Source: Halomonas salipaludis
GTDB taxonomy: Bacteria; Pseudomonadota; Gammaproteobacteria; Pseudomonadales; Halomonadaceae
Assembly (NCBI RefSeq): GCF_002286975.1
Contig: NZ_NSKB01000007.1
Coordinates: forward strand, 1-64,000
DNA length: 64,000 bases
Reading direction: 5' to 3'
The notes beneath the pieces are model-generated. The model was not told the DNA's origin. It was given only the letters and a program-made list of their open reading frames with translations, and did no database searches. Numbering within the stretch: position 1 is the stretch's first letter; every line of letters begins with the position of its first letter. Below are positions 29,381-38,612 of the stretch, piece by piece. The position numbers and the translations under genes were made by a program.

Positions 29381-30490
29381 ATGCATCAGTCCCATCAGCA
29401 AGACTGTATCGAACTGCTGGTTGAAAAGGCCCGCCGCGGCCAGATCGACCGACGCAGCTTCCTCAAGGCCGCCGGCATGCTGGCGGCGTTGCCGCTGGCC
29501 ATGCGCAACGGTATCGGCTGGGCCCAGGAGCGCCCGATCGTGCTCGTCAACTGGGGCGGCGACGCCATCGATGCCTACCGCCGGGCCTGGACCGAGCAGT
29601 TCAGCCGCGAAACCGGGATCGCGGTACGCATCGATGGCAGCGGCCCCACCGAAGGCGCCATTCGCGCCCAGATCGCCTCAGGCCGCCCGAGCTGGGACGT
29701 GGTGGATGCCGAGCCCTTCACCTCTCTGACCCTGGGGCGCGAGGGCATGATGCGCCCGCTCGACTACTCGCTCATCGAGCGCGCCAAGGTCAACGAGGCG
29801 TTCGCCACCGACTACGGCGTGGCCAGCTATCTCTACAGCTATGTCATCGCCTGGGACAAGCAGCGCTTCGAGGAGACACCGCGCACCTGGGCCGACTTCT
29901 GGGACGTCGAGCGCTTCCCCGGCAAGCGCACCATGTACAAGTGGATGAACGGCGTGCTCGAGGCCGCCCTGCTAGCCGATGGCGTGGCCGTCGCAGATCT
30001 CTACCCGCTGGATATCGCCCGCGCCATGGACAAGCTGGACGAACTGCGCCCGCATATCCTCGCCTACTGGGGCTCCGGCGCCGAGAGCCAGCAGCTGTTC
30101 CTGGACGGCGAGGTGAGCATGGGCCAGATCTGGAATACCCGCGCCATCGTCCTCGAGCGCGATACCGAGGGCCGGGTCGGCTGGCACTACGATAACGCCT
30201 GCGTCACCCCCAGCAGCTGGGCGGTACTCAACGACAACCCGGCCGGGGCCGAGTCGACCATGCGCTTTATCGACCACGCCCTCGAGCCCGAGGGTCAGGT
30301 GGAACTGCTCGAGCTGCTCGGCAATGGCCCCTCCAACCCGGCCGCTGCGGCGATGATTCCCGAGGAGCTCGTCGAGCTCAACTGCGGCTCCGAGGAGAAC
30401 CTCGCCAAGCAGTTCAAGCTGGATATCGAGTGGTATGCCGATCACTACGGCAGCGTGCTCGACGACTTCCTGACCCGCACCGGGGCTTGA
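29381..30490 (+). CDS. ABC importer substrate-binding protein, PotD-like, Tat-exported
   Basis: The 369-residue protein has a twin-arginine signal, DRRSFLKAAGMLAALPLAMR, ending near WAQE, so it is folded before export to the periplasm. The mature part starts RPIVLVNWGGDAIDAYRRAW and has the extracellular-binding-protein pattern of the PotD/PotF group (WDVVDAEPFT, ETPRTWADFWDVERFPGKRT). An aminotransferase-like bound cofactor is not needed; Tat use may reflect fast folding. The ATG at 29381 follows AAGGA at 29367-29371. Confidence 0.9.
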   Translation: MHQSHQQDCIELLVEKARRGQIDRRSFLKAAGMLAALPLAMRNGIGWAQERPIVLVNWGGDAIDAYRRAWTEQFSRETGIAVRIDGSGPTEGAIRAQIASGRPSWDVVDAEPFTSLTLGREGMMRPLDYSLIERAKVNEAFATDYGVASYLYSYVIAWDKQRFEETPRTWADFWDVERFPGKRTMYKWMNGVLEAALLADGVAVADLYPLDIARAMDKLDELRPHILAYWGSGAESQQLFLDGEVSMGQIWNTRAIVLERDTEGRVGWHYDNACVTPSSWAVLNDNPAGAESTMRFIDHALEPEGQVELLELLGNGPSNPAAAAMIPEELVELNCGSEENLAKQFKLDIEWYADHYGSVLDDFLTRTGA

Positions 30491-30512
30491 GCGCCCCCTG
30501 AGGAGAGCGAGC

Positions 30513-31346
30513 ATGGCGAGAATCTCCGCGCGTTGGCAGCACCGCCTGCTGCTATGGCCGCTGCCGGCCGTGCTGCTGCTCTGCTACGTGCTGCCGTTCG
30601 CCGGCATCGCGGTCTGGAGCGTCACCCTGCCAGAGCCAGGCATGGCCAACTATGCGCGGCTGGCGACCGACGGCTCCATCCATGCCGTGCTGTGGCGTAC
30701 GCTCTACCTGTGCGCCACGGTCGGCGTGCTCGCCCTGCTGCTGGCGTTCCTGATGGCCTACTGCTGGCTCTACAGCTCTCCCGGTTGGCGGCGTTGGGTA
30801 GAGCTCTGCGTGTTCCTGCCGTTCTGGATCTCGGTGCTGGTGCGCACCTTCGGCTGGCTGATTGCGCTGCGCAGCAACGGGCTGGTCAATGGCTGGCTGG
30901 AGGCGCTGGGGGTGATCGATTCGCCGCTGGCCCTGACCCGCAACTCCCTCGGCGTGGTGATCGCCATGGTCCACTTCATGGTGCCCTTCGCCTTCTTTCC
31001 GCTGGTCTCGTCGATGCGCCAGATCGATGACCGCGTGCTGCTGGCGGCGCGCGGCCTGGGGGCCTCGCGATGGCGGGTGTTCGTGTCGATCTTCCTGCCG
31101 CAGACGCTACCCGGCCTGCTCGGCGCCTTCATCATGGTATTCGTGTTCTGCCTGGGGTTCTTCGTGATCCCGGCGATCCTCGGCGGCGGGCAGACCGTGA
31201 TGGCCGCCGAGTACGTCTTCCTGCAGATGTTCCAGACCTACAACTGGGGCATCGGCGCGGCGATCTGCATGCTGATGCTGGCGCTGGTCTCCGGCCTGGT
31301 CTGGATCCTGCTGCGCTTCTCCCGCGTTGAGCGCCTGGTCGGCTAA
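30513..31346 (+). CDS. ABC importer permease, PotB-like
   Basis: The 277-residue membrane protein has about six helices, beginning LLLWPLPAVLLLCYVLPFAG. The binding-protein-dependent transport motif is AARGLGASRWRVFVSIFLPQ, the EAA loop that contacts the ATPase. It lies 23 bases after the binding-protein gene and 16 before its partner permease. Confidence 0.9.
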   Translation: MARISARWQHRLLLWPLPAVLLLCYVLPFAGIAVWSVTLPEPGMANYARLATDGSIHAVLWRTLYLCATVGVLALLLAFLMAYCWLYSSPGWRRWVELCVFLPFWISVLVRTFGWLIALRSNGLVNGWLEALGVIDSPLALTRNSLGVVIAMVHFMVPFAFFPLVSSMRQIDDRVLLAARGLGASRWRVFVSIFLPQTLPGLLGAFIMVFVFCLGFFVIPAILGGGQTVMAAEYVFLQMFQTYNWGIGAAICMLMLALVSGLVWILLRFSRVERLVG

Positions 31347-31361
31347 GGGGCAAACCAAACC

Positions 31362-32177
31362 ATGAACATCTATCGCGCCGGCTGGCTGGCCAAGCTGCTC
31401 GCCCTTGTCACCATGGGCTTCCTGATGCTGCCGCTGATGGCCGTCATACCGGTCTCGTTTACCGGCAAACGCTATCTCTCGATGCCCGAGGGGGACTGGT
31501 CGTTGCGCCACTATGCGTCGCTGCTGAGCTCCCCCGAGTGGCTCGGCAGCCTGCTGCACAGTAGCGTGGTGGCGGTATGCGCAGCGCTGCTGGCGACGCT
31601 GCTGGCCACCGCCTTCGTGATCGCCATCTGGTACCGCAGCGGCGCCTGGACGCGCTGGCTGATCGGCCTGTGCATGCTGCCGTTGATCGTGCCGCCGGTG
31701 GTCTCGGCGATGGTGCTCTACTTCATGACCACGCGAATCTCGCGCATCGCCCCCGGGCTCGGCTATGACTCGCTACCCGGGGTGATTCTGGCCCACACGC
31801 TGTTGATCGTGCCCTTCGGCGTGATCAACATGCTGGTCGCCATCAGCCGTATCGACAGGCGCATCGAGCTGGCCTCGCGCAACCTCGGCGCCAGCCTGTG
31901 GCAGACCACCTGGATGGTGATCCTGCCCAACCTGCGCCTGGCGATGCTGACCACCTTCCTGCTCTGCTTCGTGCTCTCCTGGGAGGAGATTGCCGTCACG
32001 CTGTTCATCACCAGCTGGGAAGTCGTTACCCTGCCACGCCAGATATGGGGCGGCCTACGTGATAACGTCGACCCCGTCGTGGCGGCCATTTCCACGCTGC
32101 TGATCGGCATCGTCCTGCTCTTGCTGCTGACGCGCATGGCGATCGAAAGCTGGCGAGAGGCTCGTCGCATTGGCTAA
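31362..32177 (+). CDS. ABC importer permease, PotC-like
   Basis: The 271-residue membrane protein has six helices (first, LLALVTMGFLMLPLMAVIPV) and the EAA loop ASRNLGASLWQTTWMVILPN. It forms the transmembrane heterodimer with the PotB-like protein encoded just upstream. It ends 28 bases before the aldolase gene. Confidence 0.9.
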   Translation: MNIYRAGWLAKLLALVTMGFLMLPLMAVIPVSFTGKRYLSMPEGDWSLRHYASLLSSPEWLGSLLHSSVVAVCAALLATLLATAFVIAIWYRSGAWTRWLIGLCMLPLIVPPVVSAMVLYFMTTRISRIAPGLGYDSLPGVILAHTLLIVPFGVINMLVAISRIDRRIELASRNLGASLWQTTWMVILPNLRLAMLTTFLLCFVLSWEEIAVTLFITSWEVVTLPRQIWGGLRDNVDPVVAAISTLLIGIVLLLLLTRMAIESWREARRIG

Positions 32178-32204
32178 TTCAAGCTGGAACTCACCGGGAG
32201 CACC

Positions 32205-32978
32205 ATGACAGCACCGATAGCATCCCAAGCGCCGCGCGGCTGCAGCAACGAGGAGTGGCAGGCACGCTGCGAGCTGGCCGCGCTCTACCGCCTGATCGCC
32301 TACTACCGCATGACCGATCTGATCGACACCCACCTGACGCTGCGCATTCCCGGGTCGCCAGAGCATTTCCTGATCAACCACTACGGGGTGCCCTTCGAGC
32401 AGATGCGCGCTTCGGACCTGGTGCGCATCGACCATCAAGGCCGGGTCGCGGATCCGCTCAATCCCGATGGCCGAATCAACGTCGCCGGTTTCGTGATCCA
32501 CTCGGCGATTCATGCCGCACGCCCCGAGCTCGCCTGCGTGATTCATACCCACACCGCCGCGGGGATGGCGGTCTCGGCCCAGGCCGAGGGGCTGCTGCCG
32601 CTGACGCAGCATGCGATGAAGTTTCACGGCAAGCTCGCCTACCACGAGTATGAAGGCGTCGCCCTCGACGTCGCCGAGCGCCAACGGCTGGTGGCCGATC
32701 TCGGCCCGCACAAGGCGATGATCCTGCGCAATCACGGCCTGCTTGCGGCGGGAGAAAGCGTCGCCGAGGCGTTCATGGAGATCTACTTCCTCGAGCGCGC
32801 CTGCCAGGCCCAGGTGCAGGCCCTGGCCGGCGGCCGCGAGCTGCATCTGCCCAGTGAAGCCGTGCAGCGGCATACCGCGGCCCAGTTCGCAGCCGAAGGC
32901 GAAGGCGAGATCGTCGACCTGGCCTGGCGCGCGGCGCTGCGCCTGATCGAGGAGCAGCGCCCAGACTACTGCCGTTGA
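32205..32978 (+). CDS. Class II aldolase/adducin family protein
   Basis: The 257-residue protein has the aldolase II fold: LAALYRLIAYYRMTDLIDTH at the start, the metal ligands in VIHTHTAAGMAV (His-x-His) and RNHGLLAAGESVAEAFMEIY (third His). Family members include fuculose-phosphate aldolase, ribulose-phosphate epimerase and decarboxylases. This one is of the non-phosphate, adducin-like type. As the last gene of the oxygenase-transporter operon it probably cleaves or modifies the product of the oxygenase. Confidence 0.88.
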   Translation: MTAPIASQAPRGCSNEEWQARCELAALYRLIAYYRMTDLIDTHLTLRIPGSPEHFLINHYGVPFEQMRASDLVRIDHQGRVADPLNPDGRINVAGFVIHSAIHAARPELACVIHTHTAAGMAVSAQAEGLLPLTQHAMKFHGKLAYHEYEGVALDVAERQRLVADLGPHKAMILRNHGLLAAGESVAEAFMEIYFLERACQAQVQALAGGRELHLPSEAVQRHTAAQFAAEGEGEIVDLAWRAALRLIEEQRPDYCR

Positions 32979-32995
32979 GCCTGCCGTAACGCAAA

Positions 32996-33028
32996 ACGCC
33001 CCCGCCGACGGTGGGTCAGCGGGGGCGT
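32996..33028 (-). terminator. Terminator between the aldolase gene and suhB
   Basis: ACGCCCCCGC and GCGGGGGCGT pair perfectly over ten bases. On the minus strand the stem is followed by TTTTGC, so it mainly ends suhB transcription. It may also stop the operon coming from the left. Confidence 0.8.
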
Positions 33029-33047
33029 GGCGTAAATGCAGGAATGC

Positions 33048-33842
33048 TTAGAAGTGTGGCGCCAGCTGCTGCACCAGCGCCTTATAGAGGCGCGGGCTGG
33101 CGGCCATCAGCTGGCCTTCGGTGTCGACGCTGGGGCGGCCGTCGAGGCTGCCCATCAGCGCGCCGGCTTCCTTGAGCAGCAGCGTACCGACCAGCTTGTC
33201 CTGCTCCTCGAGACCCAGCACGAAGGCGGCATCGGCGCGCCCAGAGGCCAACTCGACGATATCCAGCAGGCCGCTGCCGGTAGCGCGCTGCACTTCGATC
33301 TGCGGGCCGAGCTGCTGGATCAGCGTCAGGTAGGCCGGCAGGTGGCGCGGCCGCAGCCAGCTCTCGGGCAGACTCATGGCGATCCGCGCGCCACCGATGG
33401 CCGAGGTCTTGGGCACGCGGATGCGCTTGCCGTTGTACTGGGCACCGCGGCCACGACTGGCGAGAAATTCGTCGTCGCTGAACGGACAGATCACCACGGC
33501 GTGCTCGGGGCGCCCCTTGACCAGGCATACCAGCGACAGGGCGAAGCCGGCGCTGGCCACACTGAGGTTGGAGTAGCCGTGGAAGGGCTCGATGACCCAG
33601 TGCATGTCGCGGCCTTCGCCCTCGCCTTCGCGGTACGGGGTATAGCGGCCTGAGATGCCGTGCTGCGGGTAGCCCCGCGCCAGCTGACGGGCAATCAGGG
33701 TCTCGGCGTTGCGAGCGGTGTCTTCCAGCAGACGCTCGATATTGTGTTCTTCGTGGGCGTTCTCGATACGCTCACGAATGCGCAGAAACTGTTCGGCGGC
33801 GCTGCGCGCAGCGCGCAACCCGAATTGGACCATCGGATGCAT
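33048..33842 (-). CDS. suhB: SuhB-like inositol monophosphatase family protein with a degenerate active site
   Basis: The 264-residue protein aligns with SuhB throughout (MHPMVQFGLRAAR, then YPQHGISG, GFALSLVCLVKGRPEHAVVI, RGRGAQYNGKRIRV, ATGSGLLDIVELASGRADAA). The metal-binding DPLDG motif reads EPFHG (residues 85-89), the TEESG glutamate loop reads GRYTPY, and the late WD motif reads EEQDK. All three metal-ligand sites are therefore changed, and phosphatase activity is unlikely. In E. coli, SuhB also acts in rRNA transcription antitermination with Nus factors, a role that does not need catalysis. It stands alone between a terminator and divergent trmJ. Confidence 0.85.
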   Translation of the reverse strand: MHPMVQFGLRAARSAAEQFLRIRERIENAHEEHNIERLLEDTARNAETLIARQLARGYPQHGISGRYTPYREGEGEGRDMHWVIEPFHGYSNLSVASAGFALSLVCLVKGRPEHAVVICPFSDDEFLASRGRGAQYNGKRIRVPKTSAIGGARIAMSLPESWLRPRHLPAYLTLIQQLGPQIEVQRATGSGLLDIVELASGRADAAFVLGLEEQDKLVGTLLLKEAGALMGSLDGRPSVDTEGQLMAASPRLYKALVQQLAPHF

Positions 33843-34039
33843 GATCGGGCCTTGAGAAGTCGGTAGCTGTTAAAGAACGTGTTGCACGATTGAGCCGCGC
33901 TAAGAACTTGGCTGACGGGCGACGCCGCGCATGCTAGCAGAAAGCGCCGTCGGGGGCCATCGTCGACGCCTCCGGCCTGCGCAGCGCGCCACCGTCATGC
34001 TAGACTATGCGCCCTGAATGCACTGCGCCAAGGCTCTCC

Positions 34040-34816
34040 ATGCTCGACTCCATCCGCATCGTGCTGATCGGCACCAGCCACCCCGGCAATCTCGGCGGCA
34101 CCGCGCGCGCCATGAAGAACATGGGGCTCGGCGACCTGGCACTGGTGGCACCGCGCAGCGAGCACCGCTCGGCGGATGCGATTTCGCGCGCCTCCGGCGC
34201 CGATACCATCCTCGCCGCGGCACAGCGGGTCGAGACCCTGGAGGAAGCGGTCGCCGACTGCAGCCTGGTGGTGGGCGCCAGCGCCCGCTCGCGCACCCTG
34301 CCGTGGCCGATGCTCACCCCGCGTCAGCTCGGCGAGCGCTTACCCGGCGAGTTGGCCGGCGACGGCACCCGGGTGGCGCTGGTGTTCGGCCGCGAGGATA
34401 GCGGTCTGACCAACGCCGAGCTGCAGCGCTGCCACGCCCATGTGCATATCCCCTCCAATCCCGAGTTCAGCTCGCTCAACCTGGCCACCGCGGTGCAGGT
34501 GCTGGCCTACGAGTGCCGCCTGGCATGGCTCGCCGCCGAGCACGGCGAGGCACCGGAAGTCACCGAGCAGGAGCAGCCGTTCGGCGTGGCCTGGGACAAC
34601 CCGCCGGCCAGCCATGCCGACCTCGAGCGCTTCTTCGAGCATCTCGAGCGGGTGCTGATCGACGTCGACTTCCACGACCCGGCCAAGCCGCGCCACTTGA
34701 TGGCGCGGCTGCGCCGCCTCTATCTACGCGCACGCCCCGACCAGATGGAAGTCAATATCCTGCGCGGCATGCTCAGCGCGGTGGAGAAGCGCTGTAGCGA
34801 GCCCCCGCGGGGCTAG
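34040..34816 (+). CDS. trmJ: tRNA (cytidine/uridine-2'-O-)-methyltransferase TrmJ
   Basis: TrmJ methylates the 2'-OH of residue 32 in tRNA. The 258-residue SPOUT enzyme has [20 protein letters not shown] at the start and the knot motifs [16 protein letters not shown] and [20 protein letters not shown]. The ATG at 34040 fits the family start ([12 protein letters not shown]). It is divergent from suhB and followed by cysE, the order seen in many gammaproteobacteria. Confidence 0.94.
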   Translation: MLDSIRIVLIGTSHPGNLGGTARAMKNMGLGDLALVAPRSEHRSADAISRASGADTILAAAQRVETLEEAVADCSLVVGASARSRTLPWPMLTPRQLGERLPGELAGDGTRVALVFGREDSGLTNAELQRCHAHVHIPSNPEFSSLNLATAVQVLAYECRLAWLAAEHGEAPEVTEQEQPFGVAWDNPPASHADLERFFEHLERVLIDVDFHDPAKPRHLMARLRRLYLRARPDQMEVNILRGMLSAVEKRCSEPPRG

Positions 34817-34917
34817 CCAGCGCTGCCTTGCAGGGGGCCGACCCCAGCCCAATAATGAACTCAGCCGCCTACGGTCGCGCCTGTGCGACCGGCCCACCGT
34901 CATTCAAGGATTGCCGC

Positions 34918-35757
34918 ATGTTTGCCCGACTGCGTGAAGACATCAACAGCGTATTCGCCCGCGACCCCGCGGCGCGCAACTTCCTCGAGGTACTGACCAA
35001 CTACCCCGGCCTGCACGCCCTGCTGCTGCACCGCTGCGGCCACTGGCTGTGGCAGAAGAACCTCAAGTGGCTGGCGCGCACTCTATCGACTTTCTCGCGC
35101 TGGCTGACCGGTATCGAGATCCACCCCGGCGCGACCATCGGCCGGCGCTTCTTCATCGACCACGGCATGGGCGTGGTGATCGGCGAGACCGCCCTGGTCG
35201 GTGACGACGTGACCCTCTACCAGGGCGTCACCCTGGGCGGCACCAGTTGGAACAAGGGCAAGCGCCACCCGACGCTGGGCGACGGCGTGATCGTCGGCGC
35301 CGGTGCCAAGATCCTCGGCCCCTTCACCGTCGGCGCCGGCGCCAAGGTGGGCTCCAACGCGGTGGTCACCAAGGAGGTGCCGGCCGGCGCCACGGTGGTC
35401 GGCATCCCCGGCAAGGTCGTCAAGCGCGCCGACCCCGATGTCGAAGCCGTGCTCGACGTCGACCCGGCCCGGCGCGAGGCGATCTGCCAGAAGTTCGGCT
35501 TCGATGCCTACGGCGTCAGCCAGGACATGCCCGACCCGGTGGCGCGCTCGATGCAGGCCATGCTCGATCATATGCACGCCGTCGACGAGCGCATCGAGCA
35601 GATGTGCGGCACGCTGCGCAAGCTCGACGCCAGCTATCGCGATGGTCGCCTGCCGGAACTGCGCGACGAGGACTTCGCCGAGATTCTCGACGACGTCGAC
35701 AGCTGCTGCCCGCCGCGCGACGAGCAGCCACCCGATGATGGCAGCGACAACCGCTGA
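34918..35757 (+). CDS. cysE: Serine O-acetyltransferase
   Basis: CysE makes O-acetylserine, the first step of cysteine synthesis. The 279-residue protein is of the EpsC type: [20 protein letters not shown], then left-handed helix repeats with [40 protein letters not shown] and the active-site loop [19 protein letters not shown]. The C-terminal 60 residues extend beyond the usual core. It sits before iscR, a link between cysteine supply and iron-sulfur assembly common in this group. Confidence 0.94.
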   Translation: MFARLREDINSVFARDPAARNFLEVLTNYPGLHALLLHRCGHWLWQKNLKWLARTLSTFSRWLTGIEIHPGATIGRRFFIDHGMGVVIGETALVGDDVTLYQGVTLGGTSWNKGKRHPTLGDGVIVGAGAKILGPFTVGAGAKVGSNAVVTKEVPAGATVVGIPGKVVKRADPDVEAVLDVDPARREAICQKFGFDAYGVSQDMPDPVARSMQAMLDHMHAVDERIEQMCGTLRKLDASYRDGRLPELRDEDFAEILDDVDSCCPPRDEQPPDDGSDNR

Positions 35758-35772
35758 GCCAGGCAGAGCGGC

Positions 35773-35807
35773 TAAAGTTGACCCGGGTGCTGGGTTATTC
35801 CCATAAT
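35773..35807 (+). promoter_or_regulatory. iscR promoter with probable IscR type 1 site
   Basis: TTGACC (35778-35783) and CATAAT (35802-35807) are spaced 18 bases apart, 37 bases before the iscR ATG. AAGTTGACC and GGGTTATTC around the spacer form an imperfect dyad like the type 1 sites at which [2Fe-2S]-IscR represses its own operon. The operator call is inference. Confidence 0.6.
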
Positions 35808-35844
35808 GGCGCTTTACGATCCGCCATCAGGCTGCGATGACCCT

Positions 35845-36315
35845 ATGCGCTTGACCACCAAGGGACGCTACGCCGTCACCGCGATGCTCGACCTGGCCCT
35901 CAACGCCAGGCACGGCCCCTCCTGCCTGGCCGATATCTCCAAGCGCCAGGAGATCTCGCTGTCGTACCTCGAGCAGCTGTTTGCCCGCCTGCGCCGGGCT
36001 CAGCTGGTCAAGAGCGTGCGCGGCCCTGGCGGCGGCTACCAGTTGGCCCATCCGCCGGCCAGCATCTCGGTGGCGCGGGTCATCGACGCGGTCAACGAGT
36101 CGGTGGATGCGACCCGCTGCCAGGGGCTGTCCGACTGCCAGCGCGGCGATGTCTGCCTGACCCATCATCTATGGTGCGAGCTGTCCCAGGAAATCCACGG
36201 CTTCCTCGACGGCATCACCCTCGGCACCCTGGTCGAGCGCCACGAGGTGCAACACATCGCCGCGCGCCAGCGCCGCCGCACCGACGACGCCACCATCGCG
36301 GTGTCGCCGCCATGA
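35845..36315 (+). CDS. iscR: Iron-sulfur cluster regulator IscR
   Basis: The 156-residue Rrf2 regulator starts [20 protein letters not shown] with its winged helix ([29 protein letters not shown]). Three cluster cysteines are spaced as in E. coli IscR (C-x5-C-x5-C in [15 protein letters not shown]). It represses the isc genes when loaded with [2Fe-2S]. The stop overlaps the iscS start (ATGA). Confidence 0.95.
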   Translation: MRLTTKGRYAVTAMLDLALNARHGPSCLADISKRQEISLSYLEQLFARLRRAQLVKSVRGPGGGYQLAHPPASISVARVIDAVNESVDATRCQGLSDCQRGDVCLTHHLWCELSQEIHGFLDGITLGTLVERHEVQHIAARQRRRTDDATIAVSPP

Positions 36316-37460
36316 GCGCTCCGATCTACCTCGACTACGCCGCCACCACCCCGGTCGACCCCCGCGTCGCCGAGGTCATGGCCGGCCACCTGACCATGGA
36401 CGGCACCTTCGCCAATCCCGCCTCGCGCAGCCATATGCCCGGCTGGCTGGCGGAGCAGGCGGTGGAAGGTGCGCGGCGCCAGGTCGCCGACCTGATCGGC
36501 GCCGACCCCCGCGAGATCGTCTGGACCAGCGGCGCCACCGAGGCCGATAACCTGGCGCTGATCGGCTTCATGCGCGCCAATCGCGCCCGCGGCCGCCACC
36601 TGGTGACCTCACGCATCGAACACAAGGCGATCGTCGACACCGCCAAGGCACTCGAGGCCGAGGGGTTCGAGGTGACCTGGCTCGACCCGCAACCCGACGG
36701 CCGCGTCACGCCCACCCAGCTGGCCGAGGCGCTGCGCGACGACACCGTGCTGGTGTCGCTGATGGCGGTCAACAACGAGCTCGGGGTGATCAACGAGCTG
36801 GCCGCGCTGGCCGAGGTCAGCCACGCCCGTGGTGCGGCCTTCCACGTCGATGCCGCCCAGGCCGCCGGCAAGCTGCCGCTGGACATCGCCGCCATGGGCA
36901 TCGACCTGCTGTCGCTGTCAGCGCACAAGCTCTACGGCCCCAAGGGCATCGGCGCGCTCTACGTACGGCGCAGCCCGGACATCCGCCTCGAGGCACTGAT
37001 CCACGGCGGCGGCCACGAGCGCGGCATGCGCTCCGGCACCCTGGCCACCCATCAGATCGTCGGCATGGGCGAAGCCTTCGCCCTGGCCAGCGCCGAAGGC
37101 GAGGCCGACCAGCGTCACATTACTGAACTGCGCGACCGCTTCCTGGCCGGCCTTGCCGACCTCGACGGCGTGCATCGCAATACTGCGGTCGAGGTGGCGG
37201 TGCCCAACATCGTCAACCTGGCCTTCGACGGCGTCGATGGCGAGTCGCTGCTGATGGCGCTACGCCACCTGGCGATCTCTACCGGCTCAGCCTGCAACTC
37301 AGCGAGCGTCGAGCCATCTTATGTACTGAAGGGTATCGGGGTGCCGCGTTCCCGGGCACTGGCCTCGTTGCGCTTCAGCTTCGGCCGCTTTACCCGGCGC
37401 GAGGATGTCGACACCGCCATCCACGAGCTGCGCCACGCCATCACCGCGCTGCGCCGCTGA
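36312..37460 (+). CDS. iscS: Cysteine desulfurase IscS
   Basis: IscS removes sulfur from cysteine for iron-sulfur clusters and tRNA thiolation. The 382-residue PLP enzyme has [15 protein letters not shown], the PLP lysine in [17 protein letters not shown], and the mobile-loop cysteine in [20 protein letters not shown]. It is about 20 residues shorter at the C-terminus than E. coli IscS, where IscU binds. iscU does not follow; iscA does. Confidence 0.93.
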   Translation: MSAPIYLDYAATTPVDPRVAEVMAGHLTMDGTFANPASRSHMPGWLAEQAVEGARRQVADLIGADPREIVWTSGATEADNLALIGFMRANRARGRHLVTSRIEHKAIVDTAKALEAEGFEVTWLDPQPDGRVTPTQLAEALRDDTVLVSLMAVNNELGVINELAALAEVSHARGAAFHVDAAQAAGKLPLDIAAMGIDLLSLSAHKLYGPKGIGALYVRRSPDIRLEALIHGGGHERGMRSGTLATHQIVGMGEAFALASAEGEADQRHITELRDRFLAGLADLDGVHRNTAVEVAVPNIVNLAFDGVDGESLLMALRHLAISTGSACNSASVEPSYVLKGIGVPRSRALASLRFSFGRFTRREDVDTAIHELRHAITALRR

Positions 37461-37545
37461 GCGGCGAGCCGTGGTTACCCTTTATGCCACGCCCTTTATG
37501 CTAGAGTGGCTGCCATCGGGCAGCGTTTCTCAAGGAGGCAACATC

Positions 37546-37872
37546 ATGGCCCATCTTTCGATCACTACCGCCGCCGCCCAGCAGATCCAGCAGGTGCTGG
37601 AGGAGCGTGGTCAGGGCCTTGGCCTGCGCGTCACGGTCAAGCCCAGCGGCTGCTCGGGCTACAGCTACGTGCTCGACTTCGCCGACGAGGCCGCCGCCAA
37701 CGACGTGTCCTTCGAGGAGCACGGCGCACGCGTCTTCGTCGCCCCCGAGGCGCTGGAGATGCTCGACGGCAGCGAAGTCGACTACGTCTCGGAAGGACTC
37801 AACCGCTTCTTCCGCTTCAACAACCCCAACGTCAAGGATCAGTGCGGCTGTGGCGAAAGCTTCACCGTATGA
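37546..37872 (+). CDS. iscA: A-type iron-sulfur carrier, IscA-like
   Basis: The 108-residue HesB/IscA protein has the three conserved cysteines: KPSGCSGYSYVLDFAD and DQCGCGESF near the C-terminus. It carries [2Fe-2S] or [4Fe-4S] clusters to target proteins. AAGGAGG (37533-37539) precedes the ATG by six bases. It ends the short isc locus. Confidence 0.92.
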   Translation: MAHLSITTAAAQQIQQVLEERGQGLGLRVTVKPSGCSGYSYVLDFADEAAANDVSFEEHGARVFVAPEALEMLDGSEVDYVSEGLNRFFRFNNPNVKDQCGCGESFTV

Positions 37873-37890
37873 GGCACCGTGGCGCGATGA

Positions 37891-37920
37891 TTGTTGGATG
37901 CCACGGGAAAGCGCTATAAT
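37891..37920 (+). promoter_or_regulatory. Probable ndk promoter
   Basis: TTGTTG (37891-37896) and a perfect TATAAT (37915-37920) are 18 bases apart. The gap to ndk is about 200 bases and contains a GGCGGCGC-TT-GCGCCGCC hairpin just after the -10 box (about 37936-37953), so the ndk leader is long. Confidence 0.65.
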
Positions 37921-38121
37921 GCGCGGCTAATTGGAACGGCGGCGCTTGCGCCGCCAGCCCTTGCGCCGATCCTGATTCACGTCGCGCCGTCCGCGGCTCC
38001 ATGTTTGTCATGGCTGCCGCGGGCGGCGCGATGTCATCCGCGATGAGCCGCTTGCACCCTTGCGTTTTCATACTGCCCGTTTCGCACTGCCTTTTCACAC
38101 CACCCAACGGAGACACGTCCC

Positions 38122-38547
38122 ATGGCTACCGAACGCACCCTGTCCATCATCAAGCCCGATGCCGTCGCCAAGAACGCCATTGGCGAGATCATTGCACGCT
38201 TCGAGAAGGCCGGCCTTCAGGTCGTCGCCGCCAAGATGCTGCATCTCGATGAGGGCAAGGCCGGCGGTTTCTACGCCGAGCACAAGGAGCGTCCCTTCTT
38301 TGGTGACCTGGTCGGCTTCATGACCTCTGGCCCGGTGGTGGTGCAGGTGCTCGAAGGCGAAGGTGCGATTGCCAAGAACCGCGAGCTGATGGGCGCCACC
38401 AATCCCAAGGAAGCCGCCGCCGGTACCATTCGCGCCGACTTCGCCCAGTCCATCGACGCCAACGCCGTGCATGGCTCCGACTCCGCCGCCTCGGCCGAGC
38501 GCGAGATCGCCTACTTCTTTGGTGCCGACGAGATCTGTCCGCGCTGA
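38122..38547 (+). CDS. ndk: Nucleoside diphosphate kinase
   Basis: Ndk balances nucleoside triphosphate pools. The 141-residue protein is full length: [20 protein letters not shown] at the start, [14 protein letters not shown], and the phospho-histidine motif [20 protein letters not shown]. It is the first gene of the conserved run that goes on with rlmN. Confidence 0.97.
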   Translation: MATERTLSIIKPDAVAKNAIGEIIARFEKAGLQVVAAKMLHLDEGKAGGFYAEHKERPFFGDLVGFMTSGPVVVQVLEGEGAIAKNRELMGATNPKEAAAGTIRADFAQSIDANAVHGSDSAASAEREIAYFFGADEICPR

Positions 38548-38612
38548 GGAAGCGCGTCACGCCTTCCCGCAGGGGCGCCCGGCGCCCCTGCCCCACCGAC
38601 TCGCTGACCGCC

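Noticed and set aside
36312-36315. A frameshift between iscR and iscS
   Set aside because: The overlap is an ordinary ATGA stop-start junction; both proteins are complete.
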